Of a stretch of 64,000 nucleotides of DNA, positions 1 to 8,467 are shown in pieces. Location of the stretch: the NCBI RefSeq assembly GCF_024494595.1, contig NZ_JANHDI010000013.1:107216-171215 (forward strand), read 5' to 3'. Below the pieces are notes generated by a model. The model worked only from the letters and a program-made list of their open reading frames with translations. It was not told where the DNA came from and made no database searches. Origin of the DNA: Halobellus rarus (GTDB taxonomy: Archaea > Halobacteriota > Halobacteria > Halobacteriales > Haloferacaceae). Positions within the stretch are counted from its first letter, which is position 1; every line of letters starts with the position of its first letter. The translations under genes were made by a program, and so were the position numbers.

Positions 1-1
1 C

Positions 2-1366
2 GGTCGGTCCGTCCACCGCGACCCGGCCGTCCGTCGGGCGTTTCTCGTCGTGTTCCTCGCCATCGTCGCGGTGAAGCTGACGAACCCGGTGCACAACTGG
101 TACTTCGTCGCCGAATCGGCGGTCGTCCCCTTCGCGTATCTCGAGATCAACCACCGCGCGTTTCACTGGATCGCGATGGGGCTTGCGTACTCGCTCGCGT
201 TCGTCGGCTTCTTCATGCTCTTCGAGCTGTTCGTCCGGGTCAACTCCGACACCCGCCCGCTCTTCGTCCTCATCGGACTAACGGGCATCCCAGTGGTCCT
301 CGACGTCGCGGGCGCGGTGTCGCCGGCCGTCCTCGACATCACGTACTCCTCGATCGGCGTGGCCGCCTTCGCCGTCGGCGTCTTCTCGCTGTACTTCGAC
401 CGGTTCCAGTTCGTCCGGGTCGCGGGCGAGACCGACGATCCGATCGTGGTCGTCGACGGGGGCGGCAAGGTCCGGGACTACAACAGGCGCGCGGAGGGTC
501 TGTTCCCGTCGCTCGCGGACTCGATCGACGAACCGCTCGCAGAGTTCGTTCCGAGACTCGCGGACGTGCTCGACAGGAAGAAGTCGATCCTCGAGATCGA
601 AGACGGCGAGACGACCCGGTACTACAACGTCTCCTCGAACCCGTTCACGACGGGGGGCGCAGAGACGGGACAGTCGATCGTCCTCTCGGACGTGACGCAC
701 CGCGAGCAGTACCGCCAGGAGCTGGAGGCCAAAAACGAGAAGCTCGAACAGTTCGCGAGCATCGTCTCCCACGACCTCCGGAACCCGCTTCAGGTCGCGA
801 AGGGCCGGACCGACCTCGCGATCGAGGACGGGAACACCGAGCACCTGGAACCGGTCGTCCGGGCGCACGAGCGGATGGAGCAACTCATCGAGGAGATGCT
901 GACTCTCGCGAGGGAGGGCGTCTCGATCGACGAGACCGAACGCGTCGATCTCGCCGGTCTCGCGAGGCGGTCGTGGGGTATGATCGCCGGGGGGCAGGCG
1001 TCGCTCTCGATAGACGACGACGTCGACGTGACCGTCTCCGCGGATCCCGAGCGCCTCCAACAGCTGTTCGAGAACCTGTTCCGAAACGCGATCGAGCACG
1101 GCGGCGACGACGTCGTCGTGAGCGTGGGCCCGCTGGAAGAGGGCGACGGCTTCTACGTCGAGGACGACGGGGCGGGAATCCCCGAGGAAGACCGCGACGA
1201 GGTCTTCGAGGCGGGCTATACGACCTCGGACGACGGCACCGGATTCGGCCTCGCCATCGTCTCGGAGATCGTCGACGCCCACGAGTGGGAGATCCGGGCG
1301 ACGGAGGCCGCCTCCGGCGGCGCGCGCTTCGAGATCCGGACCGCGTCGGAGTACGCCCAGGAGTGA
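2..1366 (+). CDS. Membrane sensor histidine kinase (5' end outside window)
   Basis: The reading frame is open to the window edge, so the true start lies upstream; the GTG at 50 is only the first internal candidate. The visible N-terminal part holds four or so hydrophobic segments ending near residue 120, like the haloarchaeal 7TM histidine-kinase sensor region. A PAS-like segment follows (about 125-225), then a HisKA domain with the phosphoacceptor His in SHDLRNPL and a HATPase domain with an N-box-like FENLFRNAIEHGG, DDGAGIPEED (G1) and GTGFGLAIV (G2). All kinase boxes look intact. It probably autophosphorylates in response to a membrane or cytoplasmic signal. No receiver gene sits directly beside it, which is common in haloarchaea. 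The signal is unknown. Confidence 0.88.
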   Translation, partial: GRSVHRDPAVRRAFLVVFLAIVAVKLTNPVHNWYFVAESAVVPFAYLEINHRAFHWIAMGLAYSLAFVGFFMLFELFVRVNSDTRPLFVLIGLTGIPVVLDVAGAVSPAVLDITYSSIGVAAFAVGVFSLYFDRFQFVRVAGETDDPIVVVDGGGKVRDYNRRAEGLFPSLADSIDEPLAEFVPRLADVLDRKKSILEIEDGETTRYYNVSSNPFTTGGAETGQSIVLSDVTHREQYRQELEAKNEKLEQFASIVSHDLRNPLQVAKGRTDLAIEDGNTEHLEPVVRAHERMEQLIEEMLTLAREGVSIDETERVDLAGLARRSWGMIAGGQASLSIDDDVDVTVSADPERLQQLFENLFRNAIEHGGDDVVVSVGPLEEGDGFYVEDDGAGIPEEDRDEVFEAGYTTSDDGTGFGLAIVSEIVDAHEWEIRATEAASGGARFEIRTASEYAQE

Positions 1367-1415
1367 AGGCCGCACGACCGACAGCCTATAGACGGTTCCC
1401 CCACACGACTCCGGT

Positions 1416-1742
1416 ATGGCACTCGAACTGTACGACGACGTGCGTGAGGCGCTCGATCCAGCCGACGGCGAGATCCAGACCGCAGAACTCGTCGTGACCG
1501 ACGACGTGCTCGTGAAGGCGTTCGCGCTCGGTCCGGGAGCGGAACTGGACCCCCACGAGCACGCCGAGAGCACGAACGTCTTCCACGTGCTGGAGGGATC
1601 CGTGGTCGTCGTGCGCGACGGCGAGAGCGAGACGGTCGGCGCACCGGGCGTCGTCCGCCACGATCGCGGCGCCGTCCACGGGGCGCGAAACGACTCGGGA
1701 GAAGTCGCGGTCTTCACGGCGAGCCTCTGTCCCCTCCCGTAG
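1416..1742 (+). CDS. Small single-domain cupin protein
   Basis: A 108-residue protein made of one cupin barrel. The first cupin motif is visible as GAELDPHEHAESTNVFHVLEG, with His-x-His and a downstream His as likely metal ligands, and the second as HDRGAVHGARND. The length is right for a stand-alone cupin of the cupin_2 type. Such proteins bind a metal and often a small ligand, or act as isomerase or dioxygenase-like enzymes; the substrate cannot be read from the sequence. It starts 50 bp after the kinase gene on the same strand and may share its transcript. Confidence 0.75.
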   Translation: MALELYDDVREALDPADGEIQTAELVVTDDVLVKAFALGPGAELDPHEHAESTNVFHVLEGSVVVVRDGESETVGAPGVVRHDRGAVHGARNDSGEVAVFTASLCPLP

Positions 1743-1833
1743 GTTCGGTGTCCGAAGGCCGCCGGCCGTCCACCGGAGGCCACCGCCGGTCAGTGCCCGA
1801 AACGGTTAACGGCGACGCCCGTGAGGTCCGCCC

Positions 1834-2670
1834 ATGGACCGGATCCCGTTCGGTATCTCGCACCTGGACAGCGTCATCGGCGGCGGAGCGCCGTCGGGAT
1901 CGGTCGTGCTTCTGGTCGGCGAACCGGGTGCCGGTGCGCGGGAGTTCATGTACACGAGCGCGACGATGAACGCCGTCGCCCGGGGCGACAGAGAGCTGTT
2001 CGAGTTGCACTACGGCGACCTCCACGAGGACGCCGCACTTCCCCCCGAAGTGCACTACCTCTCGTTCACCGACGACGAGGACAACCTCCGCCGCGAGATG
2101 GCGTACGTCCTCGACGACGACCTCGTGAGCGAGGCCGCAGACCGGATCACCGTCCGCGACTTCTCGCCCGAGTACTTCCAGTTGAGTCCGGTTCCCCGAG
2201 AGTGGTATCTCGGAGCGACGACGAAACTGCAGGACCTCGGCGGCCGCGAGGAGCGTTCGGAAGTACTCACGGCGCTCGGCCAGTACCTCAACGAGCACGC
2301 AGCGGAGAATCTCGTCGTCGTCGACTCGATCACGGACCTGGTGGCCGGCATCTCCGACGAGATGACGTGGAACGACATCGCGATGCTGATCCGCGGCCTC
2401 GGGAAGGCCGCGCACCGCTGGGACGGCCTCGTCCTGGCGTACGCCAGCCGCGAGACCCTCGAACGGACGGAGCTCGGGCACCTGATGGACGCCGCCGACG
2501 GGACGTTACAGTTCGAGTGGGAGTCCGGCGGTTCCAAGCGCGCGCGGACGATGGTCGTCCAGGAGTTCCGGGGCGTCCTCTCGCAGATCGAGCGCGAGAA
2601 CATCGTCCGTTTCGAGACCGAGATCCACGAGGGCGGGTTCGACATCAGCGACGTTCGGAAGATCAGGTGA
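1834..2670 (+). CDS. RecA/KaiC-like ATPase family protein with degenerate Walker A
   Basis: A 278-residue RAD55/KaiC-like protein. It opens with IPFGISHLDSVIGGGAPSGS, the usual KaiC entry motif, followed by GEPGAGARE where a Walker A (GxxxxGKT) is expected. The invariant Lys and Ser/Thr are missing. A Walker B-like NLVVVDSITDL is present. Haloarchaea carry many such single-domain HTR-like or signalling ATPases near histidine kinases, as here. The degenerate P-loop suggests it may bind nucleotide poorly and act as a scaffold or regulator rather than an active ATPase. The ATG at 1834 was chosen because it precedes the conserved entry motif directly. A longer frame to 1821 in another phase is a shadow. 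Confidence 0.78.
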   Translation: MDRIPFGISHLDSVIGGGAPSGSVVLLVGEPGAGAREFMYTSATMNAVARGDRELFELHYGDLHEDAALPPEVHYLSFTDDEDNLRREMAYVLDDDLVSEAADRITVRDFSPEYFQLSPVPREWYLGATTKLQDLGGREERSEVLTALGQYLNEHAAENLVVVDSITDLVAGISDEMTWNDIAMLIRGLGKAAHRWDGLVLAYASRETLERTELGHLMDAADGTLQFEWESGGSKRARTMVVQEFRGVLSQIERENIVRFETEIHEGGFDISDVRKIR

Positions 2671-2694
2671 AGCGGAACGACGTGGCTCTCGGCG

Positions 2695-4998
2695 TCACTC
2701 CGCGTCGCCGACGGTGACGCCGCTGATCTCGAAGCGCGCGCCCCCGTCAGCGCCGTCGGTCACCCGGATCTCCCACCCGTGTGCCTCGACGCACTGCTTC
2801 GCGATCGAGAGGCCGAATCCGGTCCCGCCCGGCGTCGTCGAGTACCCGTACTCGAAGATGTCCCCGCGTTCGTCGGGCGGGATCCCGGGGCCGTCGTCCT
2901 CGACGTAGAAGCCGTCGCCGTCTTCCAGGGTTCCGACCCGTACCGCGTCGCCGCCGTGTTCGACGGCGTTGCGAAGGAGGTTCTCGAAGAGCTGTCTGAG
3001 TTGGGTCTCGTCGGCGTCGACAGTCCCCTCGACGTCGACGGTGAACGCCGCATCGCCCGTGTCGACGTTCCCCCAGCAGGAGCGGACGAACGAGGCCAGC
3101 TCGACCGACGTCGGCTCGACATCGGTGTCGCGCTCGCGAGCGAGCGTGAGCAGGTCGTCGATGAGTTCGCCCATCCGACCGTGGGCGTCGGCGACGTACT
3201 CGAGCTGCTCGCTGTCGCAGTCCTCTCGGGCCAGATCGAGTCGCCCCGAGGCGACGTTCAGCGGGTTGCGGAGGTCGTGCGAGACGACGCTGGCGAACTC
3301 TTCGAGACGGGCGTTCTGTCGGGTGAGTTCGCGCTCGCGCTCGCGGATCCGCTCGTTCCGCCGGACCTGTTCGAGCGCCGTGACGATGTTGATCCCCAGG
3401 ATCTCGCTGAGCACGACGTCCTCGTCGTCGAAGGCGTCCGGCGTCGGCGATCCGGCGATGAGGATGCCGTACTCGTCGAGCGGGACGTACATTTCGCTGC
3501 GGATCGGTGTCTCCGGGTTGTACACGTCGGGATCGGCCTGGATGTCGTCGACCGACTTCGCTTCGCCATCCTCGAAGACGCGCCAGGCGATCCCTTCGCC
3601 CTCCGCGAACGTCGGCAACTCGCCCACGAGCTCTCTCGCCGTCTCGGTCGCGGCGACGGGGACGAGCCCCTCGCCCCCCCTGTAGAGGTTGACCACGTTG
3701 GCGTCGAGGCCGATGATCGTCTTCGCCGCGTCGACGCCGATCTCGGCCACCTCCTCGCAGGACTCCGCCGTCATCAGCTCTCTGGCGGTCTCGTTCAGCG
3801 CCTCGAGGCGGCGTTCCCGTTCCTTGCGCTCGGTGACGTCGTAGTACACCCAGAGGTGCCCGCTTCCGTCGGGGAGTTCGATCGGTCGGTAGTTCCGCTC
3901 GAAGGCCCGACCGTCGTCGAGGACGAGCTCGTCGTTCCAGACCGGCTCGCGCGCGTCGATCAGCTCGTTGATCCGCGAGACGAACCCCTCGGGTTCGGCG
4001 AACAGACCGCTCACCCGCGCTGCGAACGCCTCGCAGTCGTCCTCGATCACGTCTTCCGGTTCGGCGGAGACGTCGAACAGTTCGAGGAACCGCTCGTTGA
4101 CCCGCAGCACGTTCCTGTCGGCGTCTTCTGCGAGCACGCCGACCGGCAACGTCTCGAAGAGCGTCGATCGGAGAATGTTGGTTCGTTCGAGTTGCGTTCG
4201 CCGCTGTTCCTCCTCGGTGACGTCCTCGAACTGCGAGAAGATCGAGAGGATGTCGCCGTCCTCGCCGGTGACGACCCGGTTGTGCCACGAGCAGAGCCGC
4301 CGCTCGCCGTTCTTGCGAACGATGTCGTTGACGCTCTGGTAACCGCCGCGGTCGGCGAGCAGTTGTCGCTCGATCTCGGCGACGTGTCGGTATCCCTCCT
4401 CGGGGACGATCGGGAGCCAGGTCCCCCCGACCAGTTCTTCCGCCTCGTAGCCCGTGATCTCCGTCGCGGCCTCGTTGACCCTGACGATCGTGAAGGTCTC
4501 GTCGTACTCGATCGTCCCCAGCGGCGACTGGTCGATGAACCGCGAGAGCCGGCGCTGGCTCTCCGCCAACGCGCGCTGTGAACGGACCTGCTCGACGGCG
4601 TTCTTGATGCGGTTCGCCAGCACGGTGTACTGCTCGGTGCCGGTCTCCTTCTGGAGGTAGTCCGTCACCCCGGCGGAGATGGCCTTGCTCGCGATTGCCT
4701 CGGAGCCCCGTCCCGTGAAGAGGATGAACGGGACGTTCCGGTCGGACTCCCTGACCCGTTCGAGGAGTTCGAGGCCGTCCATCACGGGCATCTCGTAGTC
4801 GCTCACGACGCAGTCGATCCGCTCGCCCTCGATGCGTCCGAGGGCGGCCTCCGGATCGGTCGAGGTGTACACCGAGAACGCGTCGTCGAAGCGCGTCAGA
4901 AACGAGGCGGTCAGCTCGACGATGTCGGGGTCGTCGTCGACGTGGAGGACCCGAATCTCCGTCGGCGGGTCCTGTGACTCCGCCGTCGTTTCAGACAT
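2695..4998 (-). CDS. Hybrid response regulator/PAS/PAS/GAF histidine kinase
   Basis: A 767-residue soluble multidomain sensor. In order: a receiver domain (about 15-130) with the phospho-acceptor Asp in CVVSDYEMPVMDG; PAS (about 150-270); a second PAS (about 275-395); GAF (about 405-545); a coiled linker; HisKA with His in SHDLRNPLNVASG (about 570); and a HATPase with FENLLRNAVEHGG, DDGPGIPPDERG and GTGFGLSIA. There are no membrane segments. An N-terminal receiver on a kinase implies it is an intermediate in a phosphorelay or has feedback control. It converges with the ATPase gene at 1834-2670 (25 bp apart), so the two are separate transcripts. The ligand is unknown. Confidence 0.9.
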   Translation of the reverse strand: MSETTAESQDPPTEIRVLHVDDDPDIVELTASFLTRFDDAFSVYTSTDPEAALGRIEGERIDCVVSDYEMPVMDGLELLERVRESDRNVPFILFTGRGSEAIASKAISAGVTDYLQKETGTEQYTVLANRIKNAVEQVRSQRALAESQRRLSRFIDQSPLGTIEYDETFTIVRVNEAATEITGYEAEELVGGTWLPIVPEEGYRHVAEIERQLLADRGGYQSVNDIVRKNGERRLCSWHNRVVTGEDGDILSIFSQFEDVTEEEQRRTQLERTNILRSTLFETLPVGVLAEDADRNVLRVNERFLELFDVSAEPEDVIEDDCEAFAARVSGLFAEPEGFVSRINELIDAREPVWNDELVLDDGRAFERNYRPIELPDGSGHLWVYYDVTERKERERRLEALNETARELMTAESCEEVAEIGVDAAKTIIGLDANVVNLYRGGEGLVPVAATETARELVGELPTFAEGEGIAWRVFEDGEAKSVDDIQADPDVYNPETPIRSEMYVPLDEYGILIAGSPTPDAFDDEDVVLSEILGINIVTALEQVRRNERIRERERELTRQNARLEEFASVVSHDLRNPLNVASGRLDLAREDCDSEQLEYVADAHGRMGELIDDLLTLARERDTDVEPTSVELASFVRSCWGNVDTGDAAFTVDVEGTVDADETQLRQLFENLLRNAVEHGGDAVRVGTLEDGDGFYVEDDGPGIPPDERGDIFEYGYSTTPGGTGFGLSIAKQCVEAHGWEIRVTDGADGGARFEISGVTVGDAE

Positions 4999-5020
4999 AC
5001 GAGACTATACTGAAACGGCT

Positions 5021-5031
5021 GGTATATAAAT
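5021..5031 (-). promoter_or_regulatory. TATA box for the hybrid histidine kinase
   Basis: On the minus strand the sequence reads AATTTATATACC, 23-30 nt before the ATG at 4998. This is the normal spacing for a haloarchaeal TATA box with a short or absent 5' UTR. Confidence 0.6.
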
Positions 5032-5127
5032 TCACGTCGGATCTCGGAACTGATACCGCTGCCGGATTCCGGCCGGGCGATCGGGTTCGGGCAGTACGCC
5101 CTTGACGCTGGGTTGCCAACGTGGGGT

Positions 5128-5904
5128 ATGCTCACCGAACTCCGACGTCTCGGACTCGAAGTGAAATCGCTGTCGCGGGCGCGGGAATTCTACGAGGGAC
5201 GCCTGGGTCTCGAGGCGGAACGTCCCGGTCCCCGAGCGACGGGAGCCGACGAATCGACGTCGGCCGTCGGCTACGAGATCGGTCCGGATGGCGGAGACGC
5301 CGGCCCGACGGAACTCCTCCTCCGCCGGCCGACAACCGTCCCGCGCGGCGGCGTCCACACCCACTACGCGTTCTCGACGACGCCGGCGGCGTACGCCGCG
5401 TGGCGACGGCGACTCGCCGATCTCGACCCCGTCGAGTTCTCGTTCGGCGCGAGCGACTCGCTGTACGTCTACGACCCGGACGGCCACTGCGTCGAGATCG
5501 GGAGCGTGGACAGAGAGAGCGACGTCGATACCGCCGATTCGACGAGCGGCGCAGACGGGGAGCGGCCGCCGGCGCTCACGGGAATCTTCGAGGTCGTCTT
5601 GGAGGTTCGGGACCTCGATCGGGCGGAGGCGCGGTACCGACGGCTCGGGTTCGAGGTCGCCGACCGGGGCGAGGAGCGTCGTCGCGTCCGTCTGGGTGGC
5701 CCGGTGGCCCTCGAACTCTGGGAACCGCAGCTGGGAATCGCGGACGCCCGGGGCGGACTGCACGTCGACCTCGCGTTTACCACCCCCAATCCCGACGCCG
5801 CGGTCGAGTCGGGCGCGCCCTGGCCGAGCGGTCCGGAACCCGTCGGCGGCGGCGTCCGCGTCGTCGACGACGACGGCCACGTCCTGACGTTTCTGCGACC
5901 CTGA
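5128..5904 (+). CDS. VOC (glyoxalase/dioxygenase fold) protein, two modules
   Basis: A 258-residue protein of two VOC modules. The first (about 1-130) has the LEVKSLSRAREFYEGRLGLE opening and DPDGHCVEIGS near its end. The second (about 150-258) opens with FEVVLEVRDLDRAEARYRRL and ends VVDDDGHVLTFL. Each has the expected beta-alpha-beta-beta-beta pattern. VOC proteins bind a divalent metal and serve as glyoxalases, extradiol dioxygenases or antibiotic-binding proteins; the substrate is not evident. I chose the ATG at 5128 over an in-frame TTG at 5113 because homologous modules start close to the LEVKSL strand. Confidence 0.78.
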   Translation: MLTELRRLGLEVKSLSRAREFYEGRLGLEAERPGPRATGADESTSAVGYEIGPDGGDAGPTELLLRRPTTVPRGGVHTHYAFSTTPAAYAAWRRRLADLDPVEFSFGASDSLYVYDPDGHCVEIGSVDRESDVDTADSTSGADGERPPALTGIFEVVLEVRDLDRAEARYRRLGFEVADRGEERRRVRLGGPVALELWEPQLGIADARGGLHVDLAFTTPNPDAAVESGAPWPSGPEPVGGGVRVVDDDGHVLTFLRP

Positions 5905-6046
5905 GCGGCGCGACGCCGCTTCCCGGTCGGACCGGGATCCGTTCTCAGTTGTGATGCGCTTCGTTCGCGATCGCAGTGCGCTTCGTTCCCGGTCGGTGTC
6001 GCGTCGCTGGCGACGCTGGACGTTCCGCTGGGGCGCGAAACCCCGA

Positions 6047-6331
6047 TCAGAGTCTGTCGGTGTCGATGTCGACCTCGGGCGGGGCCACGATCAGGAAGTC
6101 CCGGAAGTGGGTGAGGCTGCCGCCCATGTCCCTGACCGGGCGGGCGAAGCCCTTCGCCAGCTCGTTGAGGTCGCCCTCCACGGCGAGAACGAGGACGTTG
6201 TCAGCCTCGACGGTGCGGACCCACACCTCGGGGTCGGTCGAGCCGTCCAGGATCCCGAGGACGACGTCGCCCTCGACGTCTTCGTCGAGGTGTTCTTCTG
6301 CCTCCGAGAGGTTGAGGTTGAAATCGCTCAT
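6047..6331 (-). CDS. Small conserved haloarchaeal protein (DUF5779-like)
   Basis: A 94-residue acidic soluble protein starting MSDFNLNLSEAEEHL, with a conserved-looking core VVLGILDGSTDP, LVLAVEGDLNELAKGFA and GSLTHFRDFLIVAPPEVD. It resembles the haloarchaeal DUF5779 family from memory; no function is known to me. The frame stays open far upstream, but the G+C-rich extension looks non-coding and the ATG at 6331 begins the conserved part. Confidence 0.7.
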   Translation of the reverse strand: MSDFNLNLSEAEEHLDEDVEGDVVLGILDGSTDPEVWVRTVEADNVLVLAVEGDLNELAKGFARPVRDMGGSLTHFRDFLIVAPPEVDIDTDRL

Positions 6332-6715
6332 ACGGACGTACACGCAAAGCGGGACGAAAAGGATTCGGACCCGCCGTCTCGTCTCATCTCGGCGCATCGA
6401 GCGTATTCGTTCACGACATCCGGCCCCCGGGGTCGCCACCGCAAATTCTCGGGGTCGCCACCGCAGAATTCCGTGACCGTTCGTCCACTCCGGGGCGCGC
6501 GCGAGCGCCGACGGTGGGCAACTGACCGGATTCACGGCGGAAATTGCGCCGAATCGATAGCGTTCACACGGGTAGCCACGGTGTATCGACTGCCTCTCCT
6601 GTGTACTCTCTTCCGGCCTGTGGCCACCAATTCGAGCGATGTAGGCCTTCAGCACGGTGTTCGGCCGTCGACGCCGGCCAGTCGACGCCGGGCGACGCAC
6701 CCGACCACAGCGAAA
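6332..6715. other. Intergenic region between DUF5779-like gene and leuA
   Basis: About 385 bp with no convincing gene; open frames across it show no recognisable protein. It holds a 16-bp direct repeat (6428-6465, listed separately) and, at its right end, the leuA promoter. Confidence 0.5.
6428..6465. repeat. Two direct 16-bp repeats, 22-bp period
   Basis: CGGGGTCGCCACCGCA occurs at 6428-6443 and again at 6450-6465, separated by an A/T-containing 6-bp spacer. A 22-bp period is two helical turns, so a protein dimer could contact both copies on one DNA face. It lies about 290 bp upstream of the leuA promoter and about 100 bp upstream of the divergent DUF5779-like gene. Confidence 0.7.
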
Positions 6716-6731
6716 GCTTTTAATATCTTTC
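6716..6731 (+). promoter_or_regulatory. TATA box for leuA
   Basis: GCTTTTAATATCTTTC, with its AT core about 27-34 nt upstream of the ATG at 6752. This fits a leaderless transcript beginning at or just before that ATG. It argues against translation from the in-frame GTG at 6657, which lies upstream of this box. Confidence 0.65.
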
Positions 6732-6751
6732 CGGGGCAGTGATCAGACACA

Positions 6752-8000
<1,249 letters not shown>

Positions 8001-8083
8001 TGGCGCGCGCCCCGGTTGCTCGATCCGACGAGCCACGGGTGCGCCGCCGGCCGACCGCTCGAACCGGACCCGCGGCGCGAAAC

Positions 8084-8094
8084 GTTCAATACGG
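8084..8094 (+). promoter_or_regulatory. Possible TATA box upstream of the ilvB leader ORF
   Basis: GTTCAATACGG sits about 28-30 nt upstream of the ATG at 8118, the spacing expected for a leaderless haloarchaeal transcript. It is weaker than the leuA box. If real, ilvBNC-leuCDB has its own promoter separate from leuA. Confidence 0.4.
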
Positions 8095-8117
8095 ACGAGA
8101 CGCATCTTTCAGGTACG

Positions 8118-8243
8118 ATGCGACGACGGCACACCGACGCGACGGCCGCCGCGCCGACAGCGGCGTCGCTCGCTCGCGTGCGCCGGTCGATCGACGCCGA
8201 GACGCTCGGCGTCGACGCGCAGATCATTGTAGGGGCGCTATAG
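8118..8243 (+). CDS. Possible leader peptide ORF upstream of ilvB
   Basis: A 41-codon ORF starting MRRRHTDATAAAPTAASLAR and ending LGVDAQIIVGAL. The last twelve codons hold two Ile, two Val and two Leu, and its stop codon lies inside a GC hairpin (8232-8247). That arrangement resembles the leader peptides that sense branched-chain aminoacyl-tRNAs in bacterial ilv operons. Mechanistic equivalence in an archaeon is inference; it could also be a chance ORF in a long 5' UTR. Confidence 0.4.
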   Translation: MRRRHTDATAAAPTAASLARVRRSIDAETLGVDAQIIVGAL

Positions 8244-8247
8244 CCCC
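8232..8247 (+). promoter_or_regulatory. Hairpin at the end of the ilvB leader ORF
   Basis: GGGGC-GCTATA-GCCCC forms a 5-bp GC stem with a 6-nt loop. The TAG stop of the leader ORF is in the loop and first stem base, so a ribosome stalled on the Ile/Val/Leu codons would cover the 5' arm. No U-run follows, so it is not a simple intrinsic terminator. Confidence 0.5.
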
Positions 8248-8323
8248 GTCATTACCTATTCTCGCCGTTTCGATCCCGTTCGCGACCGCCGTCCGACCGA
8301 CCAGCGACCGTCACACACCGACT

Positions 8324-8467
8324 ATGGAGTACCACGCCCGATCCGCACGACCGATGCCGACGTATCGAACGCAGACCACGCCGACCCACGCGGGACCGAA
8401 CGCCGAAGCGTCCCGTACGCGGCCGAAACGCCGCTCGTCAGCCGACTGCGGAGGTGAGCGAGAATGA
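8324..8467 (+). CDS. Short ORF translationally overlapping ilvB
   Basis: A 47-codon ORF (MEYHARSARPMPTYRTQTTP at its start, GGERE at its end), rich in Arg, Thr and Pro, whose TGA stop overlaps the ilvB ATG in the arrangement ATGA. The codons GGA GGT GAG near its end also form the ilvB Shine-Dalgarno sequence. That geometry would couple ilvB translation to reading of the small ORF. I do not recognise the peptide; it may be a second leader element or spurious. Confidence 0.35.
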   Translation: MEYHARSARPMPTYRTQTTPTHAGPNAEASRTRPKRRSSADCGGERE

